64,000 nt of DNA from positions 186,001 to 250,000 of the forward strand of contig JAQWOH010000074.1 of assembly GCA_029245955.1 (NCBI GenBank). The letters are read 5' to 3'. Under the pieces are notes generated by a model. That model was given only the letters and a program-made list of their open reading frames with translations, did not search any database and had not been told where the DNA came from. Shown piece after piece: positions 17,052 to 24,535 of this stretch (position 1 is its first letter; each line of letters begins with the position of its first letter). The stretch comes from Fuerstiella sp. Lineage in GTDB: Bacteria; Planctomycetota; Planctomycetia; Planctomycetales; Planctomycetaceae. The position numbers and the translations under genes are program-made.

Positions 17052-18482
17052 ATGCGATCGAACAGAAACTTACGTGGGGTGGCCCGCTGTCTGATCATTG
17101 GCTGTATTGTCGCGTTCTGCGGGGCAGGTGAGCTGACACCGTCCTTCGCCTACGCTGACGCTCGTCCCAACGTACTGTTCATCCTGCTGGATAACGTCGG
17201 CAAGGACTGGTTTCGCTGCTACGGAAGCCAGGAAAATCAGACGCCGCACATCGACGAACTGGCACGGACCGGGCTGAAGGTCCGGAACTGTTATGTCACA
17301 CCTGTCTGCAGCACGACGCGAACGATGCTGCTTACGGGACGCTACCCGTTCACCACCGGATGGCATACTCACCACGATCCGGCCATCTACGGAGGGGGCT
17401 ACTTTGACTGGAAACGCGAAGTGTGCATGGCCCGCGTAATGCGTGACGCCGGATATGACACATGTATCTCCGGCAAGTGGCAGATCAACGATCTGTTCGA
17501 CCCGGAGCAGAAGGACGCACTGAACAGGCACGGCTTCGACGACTATTGTATTTTTCCGGAAGGCCGAAAAGGACACCCGGCTCATAAACAGCGTTACTGG
17601 GATCCTTACGTGATTCGCAACGGCGAGTTGCTGGATACCGCGGGGAAATTCGGTCCGGACATCTTCGCTGATCACCTGATGGATTTCTTTCGGCGGCCGC
17701 GGAGCAAACCTTTCTTCGCCTATTACTCAACGATTCTCACACACATCCCCGTTGTGCATACACCTCATAATCGTGGACAGCAATTGTCGTCTCGTGAATT
17801 GTTTGCCGGGATGCTCAATTACGCCGATCACCTGATCGCACGGCTGCAGCAGGGCCTCGTCGAATCCGGTGTGCGAGACAATACACTCGTTTTCATCGTG
17901 GTCGACAACGGCACGGATAATGGAACGGATCAGAACGCTTTCCAGAGTCTGGGCGGCAGAATCGGCGGGCGGATCTCAGGTGAAGGAATCTATTCCCTGA
18001 CGGAACGTGGAATCAACATGCCGCTCATTGTGAACTGCCCGAAGCTGGTGCCCGGTGGCCGTGAAAGCGACACACTGGTCGATGCCACTGACTTTCTGCC
18101 GACACTGGCGGAGTTGGGCGGCGGAGAGTTGCCGGCGGGAGTTCGGATTGACGGTCAGTCATTCGCGGCGGAAATTCTGGGACAGGAGTCCGACGTCTCT
18201 CCCAGGGGCTGGTGTCTGACGCAGTACTACAAGACCCGGGCCGTACGCGATCAGAGGTTTAAACTCTATTCATCCGGCGAGTTCTATGATCTTTCCGAAG
18301 ATCCGCTGGAACAACACAGCCTCAGCAATAAGCGGCGACAGGTTGAAGAAAGTTTCGTCCGGCTGTCAGGTGTATTGTCCGGGCTGCCAGGCAACGCATC
18401 ACTGCCGTGGGAGTTTCGCAGCATTTCGGCGCGAAGAATCAGAGCCGAAGAGTCAGCCGCTCGAGATGCCGCAAAACAATAA
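17052..18482 (+). CDS. sulfatase-family hydrolase with variant active site
   Basis: 476 aa. ATG 17052 has GGAG seven bases upstream and a signal sequence in the first 35 residues. The alkaline-phosphatase/sulfatase fold is clear: NVLFILLDNVGKDW, then PVCSTTRTMLLTGRYPF, GKWQINDLF, ILTHIPVVHTP and VVDNGTDNG. The formylglycine site reads C86-S-T-T-R90, not the classical C-x-P-x-R; the metal Asp pair is D47-N48; and the usual GKWH is GKWQ. Similar GKWQIND sequences occur in a planctomycete/Bacteroidetes sulfatase branch, so this is probably a subfamily trait, but activity as a sulfatase needs the Cys to be modified. Exported sulfatases serve degradation of sulfated polysaccharides. The gene ends inside a bidirectional terminator. 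Confidence 0.88.
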   Translation: MRSNRNLRGVARCLIIGCIVAFCGAGELTPSFAYADARPNVLFILLDNVGKDWFRCYGSQENQTPHIDELARTGLKVRNCYVTPVCSTTRTMLLTGRYPFTTGWHTHHDPAIYGGGYFDWKREVCMARVMRDAGYDTCISGKWQINDLFDPEQKDALNRHGFDDYCIFPEGRKGHPAHKQRYWDPYVIRNGELLDTAGKFGPDIFADHLMDFFRRPRSKPFFAYYSTILTHIPVVHTPHNRGQQLSSRELFAGMLNYADHLIARLQQGLVESGVRDNTLVFIVVDNGTDNGTDQNAFQSLGGRIGGRISGEGIYSLTERGINMPLIVNCPKLVPGGRESDTLVDATDFLPTLAELGGGELPAGVRIDGQSFAAEILGQESDVSPRGWCLTQYYKTRAVRDQRFKLYSSGEFYDLSEDPLEQHSLSNKRRQVEESFVRLSGVLSGLPGNASLPWEFRSISARRIRAEESAARDAAKQ

Positions 18483-18510
18483 AGGCCAGCTGAATCAGCT
18501 GGCCTTTATT
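18478..18510. terminator. bidirectional Rho-independent terminator
   Basis: A perfect 16-bp inverted repeat, AATAAAGGCCAGCTGA / TCAGCTGGCCTTTATT, is separated by one base. It overlaps the sulfatase stop codon and lies 27 bases beyond the csrA stop, so it can end transcription from both convergent genes. The A/T-rich outer arms supply the U tract on either strand. Confidence 0.85.
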
Positions 18511-18536
18511 GACTATTGTGTCGGGCGTGGGGCAGG

Positions 18537-18728
18537 TCATTTTTCCGGTGGACCTGCTCCCTCCATCTCCCGTTTGATGGCGTCGTAGATTTCCTGCCGA
18601 TGGACAGTGATGTCCTTCGGTGCATCGATCCCGATTCTCACCTTATCGCCGCGTACTTCGACGATTGTGATGCGAATTGAATCTCCAATAACTATCGTTT
18701 CGTCGCGTTGACGCGAAAGTACCAGCAT
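18537..18728 (-). CDS. csrA: carbon storage regulator CsrA
   Basis: 63 aa, the family's usual size. It begins MLVLSRQRDETIVIGD, continues VRGDKVRIGIDAP and ends with the helix VHRQEIYDAIKREM, so both RNA-contacting edges (LSR at the start and the VHR-E region) are intact. CsrA dimers bind GGA motifs in mRNA leaders and alter translation. GGAGGA lies seven bases upstream of the ATG. There is no fliW or flagellin gene next to it. The divergent neighbour is cstA, a classical CsrA target in E. coli. Confidence 0.96.
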   Translation of the reverse strand: MLVLSRQRDETIVIGDSIRITIVEVRGDKVRIGIDAPKDITVHRQEIYDAIKREMEGAGPPEK

Positions 18729-19099
18729 CCGATTGTTCCTCCGTGTGTGTATTCCTTCGGTTCCTGATCGGGACTCCTGTATATCTCCCGGATATAGCCG
18801 GAAAACAGGAGCGACCGCATTCAGTTGCCGCGTCGTTACTGCTTATCATTGTGTGGCGTACCGTGCCTTTGTGCAGTTCAGGATCGTCCTGGCAGGCGAT
18901 TCCGATCAGGCGAACAGGAGAATCTCACGGCGTTGCGGCGACTTAACGTGGAGATACGCGATCACACCGGTTATATCGCCATCGATGATGGACGGACACT
19001 TTCAGAGATGACGATTGCCTGGCGTGAATAAGGCAACTAGTCTTCACGCTATTACTAATACGACCATGAACGGGAATAACTCCGTTCCGGAGGACCGAA
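18729..19099. other. divergent csrA-cstA intergenic region and cstA leader
   Basis: 371 bases between csrA and cstA. No gene is readable. The side towards cstA contains several GGA triplets (in ACAGGAG, GTGGAGA, ATGGACGGA, ACGGGAA and CCGGAGGACC), the last two around the ribosome binding site. Confidence 0.6.
19069..19096 (+). promoter_or_regulatory. cstA ribosome binding site with adjacent hairpin and GGA motifs (candidate CsrA site)
   Basis: AACGGG (19069-19074) can pair with TCCGTT (19081-19086), one G-U pair included, around a six-base loop. A GGA spans 19073-19075, and the Shine-Dalgarno CCGGAGGACC (19087-19096) has two more GGA triplets, six bases before the cstA ATG. CsrA typically represses by covering GGA motifs in such positions. 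The structure is visible; CsrA binding is inference. Confidence 0.45.
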
Positions 19100-20986
19100 A
19101 TGCTGACCCTGAGTATCGCCCTTGGCTCATTTGTCGCCTTTATTCTGGCGTATCACACTTATGGGCGCTGGCTTTCAGTGAAGATTTTCCGCATCGATGA
19201 CACGGCGACGGTGCCGTCACACGAACTTCGTGACAACGTCGATTTCATCCCCACGCAGCGACAGGTGCTGTTTGGCCATCATTTTACCAGCATTGCGGGC
19301 ACCGGGCCGATTGTCGGTCCGGCCATTGCCGTATTCTGGGGCTGGCTGCCGGCATTATTGTGGGTTGTTCTGGGATCAATTTTTGTGGGAGCCGTACACG
19401 ACTTTGGTGCACTGATGGTGTCACTTCGAAATCGAGGGCAGACGATCGGAGAAGTCGCCGGCCGACTGATCAATCCGCGGGCACGACTGCTGTTTCTGTT
19501 GATTCTGTTCTTCGCGCTAACGGTCGTTCTGGCCATTTTTGGACTTGTGATTGCGATTATTTTCTCTCTGTATCCGGAGTCTGTGCTGTCTGTGTGGGTT
19601 GCGATGCCTTTGGCCGTCACCATTGGGATCTATGTTTATCGAAACCAGACTGCGTCACTGCTGCTGCCATCGCTGGTGGCACTGGGCGTTCTCTATGCTT
19701 CCGTATATCTGGGGGTTTATTACTGTCCGATCACATTGCCTGCATCGTTACACATTGCCGGATCGCCGATCGTCACCTGGACTATCGTGTTGATGATTTA
19801 TTGTTTCATTGCCTCAGTGCTGCCTGTCTGGCTACTGCTGCAGCCACGTGACTACATTAACAGTCATCAACTGGTGGTGGCTCTGACTCTGCTGGTGGCA
19901 GGACTTGCCGTGGCAGGACTGACCGGCAAAGCGGACCTTTCGCAGAGCACTCCGGCGATCGTGGCCCAGGCCGACATTCCCGCTGACGCGCCCCCCATTA
20001 TGCCGTTTTTGTTCATCACAATTGCATGCGGTGCCTGCAGTGGCTTCCACTGTGTCGTCAGCAGCGGCACAACCAGCAAGCAGATTGCTGGAGAAGCAGA
20101 TGCTCAGTTCATCGGCTATGGATCGATGTTGATGGAAGGAGCTCTGGCAGTGCTGGTCATACTGGCCTGTTGTGCCGGTGTGGGCATGGGGCGATTTGAA
20201 AAGGATGCTGCCGGAACACTCGTGCCCATCGTCGATGCTTCCGGTGCAAGGCTGATCGGCGAAGCGGCGTGGAGGTCTCGCTATTCGGTAGAGGGCGGAT
20301 GGGGAAACTTCAAGCTTCCCCAAACGGTCGGGGCCTTCGTTGAAGGAGGGGCCAACTTCGTTGGTTCACTGGGCATTCCCCTGGAATTGTCCATTGGCAT
20401 CATTGCCGTCCTGGTAGCCTGTTTTGCCGCCACGACACTGGACACTGCCACTCGACTGCAGCGTTACGTGGTTCAGGAACTGGGGGCGTCGTTTCACATC
20501 AAACCGCTGACCAATAAATACGGTGCAACGCTACTGGCGGTCGTGCTGGGAACTCTGGTGGCCATGATTCCCAACGCGAGCGGTGAGTACGGAAAAGGGG
20601 GCCTTATCTTATGGCCGCTGTTTGGTGCCACAAATCAACTGCTGGCCGGGCTGGCCTTCATGGTACTTATCTTCTTTCTTGCCCGCAGAGGTCGCAGTGT
20701 CAAGTTTGCTGTCATTCCGGTATTGATGATGACTGTCATTCCCGCATACGCGCTTGGCTGGAATATGTTTCGCCAGGGGGGCTGGCTGAACAGCGAACAG
20801 CCGAACTATCTGCTGACGGGATTCGGCGTCACGATCCTGGGACTGCAGGCGTGGATGGTTGCCGAATGTCTGATGCTGTTGCCGAGGGTGAAGGGCGTGC
20901 TGGAAGACGCCCTTCCACCGCTCGACAGAACTCAGACGGCTGACCTGAGTCCGTCTACCGATGCTGCAGGAGGTCCAAACTGCTGA
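19100..20986 (+). CDS. cstA: CstA family transporter (carbon starvation protein A)
   Basis: 628 aa, multi-spanning. The N-terminal CstA signature is visible: FILAYHTYGRW, HHFTSIAGTGPIVGPAIAVFWGWLPALLWV and HDFGALMVSLRNRGQTIGEV. Later segments ACGACSGFHCVVSSGTTSKQ, FAATTLDTATRLQRY and LFGATNQLLAGLAF also match the family. CstA proteins import peptides or pyruvate during carbon limitation. The ATG has GGAGG six bases upstream. The divergent csrA gene suggests post-transcriptional control. No CstA partner (YbdD-like) gene was seen downstream. Confidence 0.95.
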   Translation: MLTLSIALGSFVAFILAYHTYGRWLSVKIFRIDDTATVPSHELRDNVDFIPTQRQVLFGHHFTSIAGTGPIVGPAIAVFWGWLPALLWVVLGSIFVGAVHDFGALMVSLRNRGQTIGEVAGRLINPRARLLFLLILFFALTVVLAIFGLVIAIIFSLYPESVLSVWVAMPLAVTIGIYVYRNQTASLLLPSLVALGVLYASVYLGVYYCPITLPASLHIAGSPIVTWTIVLMIYCFIASVLPVWLLLQPRDYINSHQLVVALTLLVAGLAVAGLTGKADLSQSTPAIVAQADIPADAPPIMPFLFITIACGACSGFHCVVSSGTTSKQIAGEADAQFIGYGSMLMEGALAVLVILACCAGVGMGRFEKDAAGTLVPIVDASGARLIGEAAWRSRYSVEGGWGNFKLPQTVGAFVEGGANFVGSLGIPLELSIGIIAVLVACFAATTLDTATRLQRYVVQELGASFHIKPLTNKYGATLLAVVLGTLVAMIPNASGEYGKGGLILWPLFGATNQLLAGLAFMVLIFFLARRGRSVKFAVIPVLMMTVIPAYALGWNMFRQGGWLNSEQPNYLLTGFGVTILGLQAWMVAECLMLLPRVKGVLEDALPPLDRTQTADLSPSTDAAGGPNC

Positions 20987-21192
20987 CCGGACAATGCCTG
21001 TGACCGATACAGTGTGACCTGTCGCGAATGACCGTCGACGATCCCTGAATTCCGTTATTCCGCGTTCAGGAATAATTGATTATGATTCCGGTCGCAAATT
21101 CAGGGAGGCAGCGGGGGCAAGGGCTTTACAGTTGCTCACGTCCGTAAGTTCCTCGCTATAGGCCGATTTTGAGCAAACCAGAGAGTCAATTG

Positions 21193-22143
21193 ATGCGGTT
21201 ACTGATTACAGGAGGTGCAGGTTTTATTGGCAGTCACATTGCCGATAAAGCGATCGCCAAAGACTGGGACGTTGCAGTACTGGACAATCTGGTATCCGGC
21301 CGTCGTGAGAATGTGCCGTCCGCTGCTGAGTTTTTCGAATGCGACATTCGGGATTCGTCGGCGGTGGAGCAAGCATTTGCTGCCTTCAAACCCACGGCGG
21401 TCAGCCATCAGGCCGCCCAGGCCAGTGTTGCGGTCAGCGTCCGTGAGCCGCAAATGGATGCGGAAGTCAATATCATCGGCTCGTTGAATATTCTGTCTGC
21501 CTGCGTTGCACACAGCGTTGAAACGCTGGTCTTTGCCAGTACAGGCGGGGCCATCTACGGCGAAGTTCCCGCGGGAATTCGTGCTGGCGTCGATTTTGCT
21601 CCGGTACCGATCAGCCCCTATGCATGCAGCAAGTTTTCCGTCGAAAAATACCTTGAGTGTTTTTGCATTGAATACGGACTCAAGTACACAGTGCTGCGAT
21701 ACGCCAACGTTTACGGGCCTCGACAGGATCCGCACGGAGAGGCGGGTGTCGTGGCCATTTTTTGCAATCGCATCCTTGCCGGCGAGAGTATTCTGATTAA
21801 TGCCAAACGCGATGTCGGAGACGCTGGTTGTATTCGCGATTATGTCTTCATTGAAGATGTTGCACGAGCAAACATCGCCGCTTTGGAAGGTTTGATTCCG
21901 GATCCGATCCTGAATGTCGGAACGGGACAGGAAACCACGACACAGCAACTCGCGGAGATACTGCAGCGAGAGACTGGTAAGACAGTCGAAATGAAACCTC
22001 ACGACAGGAGAGCGGGCGACATCGAGCGTTCGTTACTGGATGGGGATCGCCTGATCGAATTACGAGGACCGCTGGTGAGCATTAACGATGGTCTCCAGCA
22101 GACGGCGCAGTGGTTTCAGCAACGTCTGAATGTGTCGTCGTAA
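21193..22143 (+). CDS. NAD-dependent sugar-nucleotide epimerase/dehydratase
   Basis: 316 aa, extended SDR family. The Rossmann motif is GGAGFIGSHIAD at the very start. Downstream come CDIRD, the catalytic Ser/Thr region ASTGGAIYGE and the YACSK motif (Tyr-x3-Lys), then RYANVYGPRQDPHGEAGV. This is the pattern of UDP-glucose/UDP-GlcNAc 4-epimerases, acting on nucleotide sugars for envelope polysaccharides; the exact substrate is not determinable. ATG 21193 is preferred, as it places the Rossmann loop eight residues in; a TTG 24 bases earlier is possible. The STAS gene follows after 30 bases. Confidence 0.9.
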   Translation: MRLLITGGAGFIGSHIADKAIAKDWDVAVLDNLVSGRRENVPSAAEFFECDIRDSSAVEQAFAAFKPTAVSHQAAQASVAVSVREPQMDAEVNIIGSLNILSACVAHSVETLVFASTGGAIYGEVPAGIRAGVDFAPVPISPYACSKFSVEKYLECFCIEYGLKYTVLRYANVYGPRQDPHGEAGVVAIFCNRILAGESILINAKRDVGDAGCIRDYVFIEDVARANIAALEGLIPDPILNVGTGQETTTQQLAEILQRETGKTVEMKPHDRRAGDIERSLLDGDRLIELRGPLVSINDGLQQTAQWFQQRLNVSS

Positions 22144-22173
22144 ACAATACACATCGACTCCTGGAGACGCAGA

Positions 22174-22563
22174 GTGGATCAGTATCATTTCGAACTCGCA
22201 GACGAGGGCGGGTGTCTTGTGGCCGCATTTACCGGAGAGATTTCGACACACTTCTATTCAGTTTTTCGCGACGATTACAACGAAATCTGTCGACGACTGA
22301 GTCAGGCAGACGGTCAGTCTCTGATTATTGACCTGACTGAAACGACTTTCTTCGGGTCTTTGTTTGTCGGCATGATTCTGAAACTGAGTGTCACCATTGG
22401 CCGTCAGAATGGAAAATTTGCCCTGTGTGGCCTTTCCGAACAGCTCAGCGAACTGATGAAGAAGCTGATGCTGCTGGAGAAAAATTCTGACTCAGCCGGA
22501 TACCTGAAACACTTCCGGACTCGTGACGAGGCAGTCACGGCTCTCACTTCAGAGCAACTCTGA
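22174..22563 (+). CDS. STAS-domain protein, anti-sigma factor antagonist-like
   Basis: 129 aa starting at GTG with GGAG upstream. The sequence LIIDLTETTFFGSLFVGMILKLS corresponds to the STAS strand-loop-helix where SpoIIAA-type proteins have D-x-S at the phosphorylation site; here the loop reads TTFFGSLF with Ser in the usual place. KFALCGLSEQLSELMKKL follows as the next strand-helix. Such proteins switch partners in phosphorylation-dependent regulation. No anti-sigma kinase is adjacent, so the partner is unknown. It may be co-transcribed with the epimerase gene. Confidence 0.7.
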   Translation: MDQYHFELADEGGCLVAAFTGEISTHFYSVFRDDYNEICRRLSQADGQSLIIDLTETTFFGSLFVGMILKLSVTIGRQNGKFALCGLSEQLSELMKKLMLLEKNSDSAGYLKHFRTRDEAVTALTSEQL

Positions 22564-22643
22564 AAATCTGCCGATGATTCACGCGCCCCTTGGGGAGCAG
22601 CTTCCCGGAATTCGGTTCTTCAACGCACGGGGTACTCGTCGTT

Positions 22644-24476
22644 CTAGAACTTCATTTGAAGTTCCATTCTGATACCGGGCGACAGGCCCGTTGCTTCCCG
22701 CTTGGCGAGAAATCCATCAAGTACCATCAGCCAGTGCTGATCGAAGGCCTGCTGGTAACGGACTCCGCCGGCTATTGCAGCCTGATCGACGTGGTTCGTG
22801 TCCTGCCGTCCGGCAAGTTCGAAGACGATCTGTCGACGTGTTCCGCAGAAAAACATCTGATACCCCAGGCTGGCCCCAATCGCTTCCGTCGCTTGATTGC
22901 TCAACGGAGCGCCGTAGTTTCCCAGCCCTGCGGCGGAAAATAGAACGCCCGTCTGTCCCAGCGGCCCGCCCGCAAGGGGCCCTCGCGCGGCTGAGGTAAA
23001 ACGGTCGATGGCCCAGAAGGTGTTCAGGTAGATCACATCATTCGTATGATGGGGCGTCCACGAAAATTGACTGAACAGTAACTCACCCTGACCGGACGCG
23101 GCGCTTTCCGCTCCTGTGGGAATGGAAGTCAGTGCGTGCAACGAGCTGTTGTAGGTGTTGTGAATACCATGGATGCGCTGAATCCCGCTCAGAGCAACTG
23201 TCAGCAGACTGCCGTTGATGCTCTGCGAATCAACGTAAGCGATGTCCGCATTGATCGTGCTCATCGCGATGTCTGTTTCGGTAAACAGTCCGACGAGTTG
23301 CGCATCGGGATCGGGCATATTGTTGTTACGGTGGATACTGTTCCAGGCATAGACACCTGTGGTCCGCAGGTTGAGAATTCCGTTACCGCTCAATGTGTTT
23401 CGTGTCACTGTCACTGCGTCAATGATGTCTTCGTTCAGAAGCAGTCCCTGCTGAAAAGACATCGGCTGTCGACCCACAGAAAAACCGTAGTCCAGTGCGA
23501 GACCATCGTATGGGTCGAGACGTGGAAAGATCTCGCCAAAATCTCCTTCGAAGAACAGGGTCTGCACATCAATATTCCACGCGTCGTCAACCCTGTCGTT
23601 GCGCAGATCGTATCCTGAGAATGTTCTGCGATTTGCCTGTTCCTGGTCAACCGGACGGACACCAACGACCACCCGTTCGGTTCCTGTCAGGTTGAGCTGA
23701 CCAAACAGGTCCAGACGGTTGGCCCATTCTGTGACATTTGTCGTGGAACGATTGTCGAAATAGTTGATCCCCGTGCGGTATGTCCCGAACACCCACAGAG
23801 CCGGCCGCCAGATGGCACCTGTCGGTGTCTCGATTCCCTGCTTCAGCCAGCCCGGTGCCAGGAACGGGTCATTATCCGTTTCAATCAGCAGTTGAGGTCG
23901 CCGGGGAATCGGCTGCAGTGGTATTGGGTTGTGGTGCAGGTCGACAGTGACTTCATCATGACTGATTCTCAGCAGGTCGGAGACGAACTGTGCCAGTGGA
24001 TCTGCTGGGCCTTGAAGTATTTCAAGGATATGTTCGGCAACCGCGGCTCCGATAGACTGGGTCTGTGGTTCTGCGATTTCGGGATTGTACGTCGTCCGAT
24101 CAGCGTAGGGGTTGATGACCGTCGGGACAGCAGACAGCTGTACAAAGTCAGCCATGTCCTCTGCCACCATGTGGCTTGAGTCTTCAGCAACCACCGGCAC
24201 CATCGGCAGGATGACTCCTTCGTCAGGAATAACGACAGGTGATGGTGGAAGAGGGGGCTGCGATGATCCGTCAGCCAGGATCAGAGTGTCGTTCAATCGA
24301 GACACGCCGGCTTGATTCTCAGCCTCGTCTTCCGCCGTCACTGAGGGTGGCAACAGCAGGAATGCCAGACCCAGCAGTCGCAGCTTCGATTGTGGGGATA
24401 CAACCGAGCGCCCGGTCCGCTGCGTTGAATGACGTTTGAACGTGTCAACTGAGTTCTGTTCGACCGTAGTGAACAT
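22644..24476 (-). CDS. outer-membrane beta-barrel protein, porin-like
   Basis: 610 aa. A hydrophobic signal region (LRLLGLAFLLLPPSVTA) is followed by a Pro-rich linker and then about 380 residues of alternating beta-strand character. The protein ends GIRMELQMKF, the C-terminal Phe typical of outer-membrane barrels. Strands such as ALWVFGTYRTGINYFD, GYDLRNDRVDD and DYGFSVGRQPMSFQQGLLLN recall alginate-export/porin barrels; no ligand is assignable. It is encoded 59 bases downstream of the pentaheme cytochrome gene on the same strand, so the pair may form a barrel-cytochrome unit. The start is uncertain because no clear Shine-Dalgarno precedes ATG 24476. Confidence 0.75.
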   Translation of the reverse strand: MFTTVEQNSVDTFKRHSTQRTGRSVVSPQSKLRLLGLAFLLLPPSVTAEDEAENQAGVSRLNDTLILADGSSQPPLPPSPVVIPDEGVILPMVPVVAEDSSHMVAEDMADFVQLSAVPTVINPYADRTTYNPEIAEPQTQSIGAAVAEHILEILQGPADPLAQFVSDLLRISHDEVTVDLHHNPIPLQPIPRRPQLLIETDNDPFLAPGWLKQGIETPTGAIWRPALWVFGTYRTGINYFDNRSTTNVTEWANRLDLFGQLNLTGTERVVVGVRPVDQEQANRRTFSGYDLRNDRVDDAWNIDVQTLFFEGDFGEIFPRLDPYDGLALDYGFSVGRQPMSFQQGLLLNEDIIDAVTVTRNTLSGNGILNLRTTGVYAWNSIHRNNNMPDPDAQLVGLFTETDIAMSTINADIAYVDSQSINGSLLTVALSGIQRIHGIHNTYNSSLHALTSIPTGAESAASGQGELLFSQFSWTPHHTNDVIYLNTFWAIDRFTSAARGPLAGGPLGQTGVLFSAAGLGNYGAPLSNQATEAIGASLGYQMFFCGTRRQIVFELAGRQDTNHVDQAAIAGGVRYQQAFDQHWLMVLDGFLAKREATGLSPGIRMELQMKF

Positions 24477-24535
24477 CTGCCAGATTACTTTTTACTAAGG
24501 TCTGTTCGGCTTCACTATATTTTCCGCATCTATGC

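Noticed and set aside
21199..22002. Long minus-strand open frame (267 codons) opposite the epimerase gene
   Set aside because: It is the antisense shadow of a clearly conserved SDR gene; its own peptide shows no domain and no Shine-Dalgarno.
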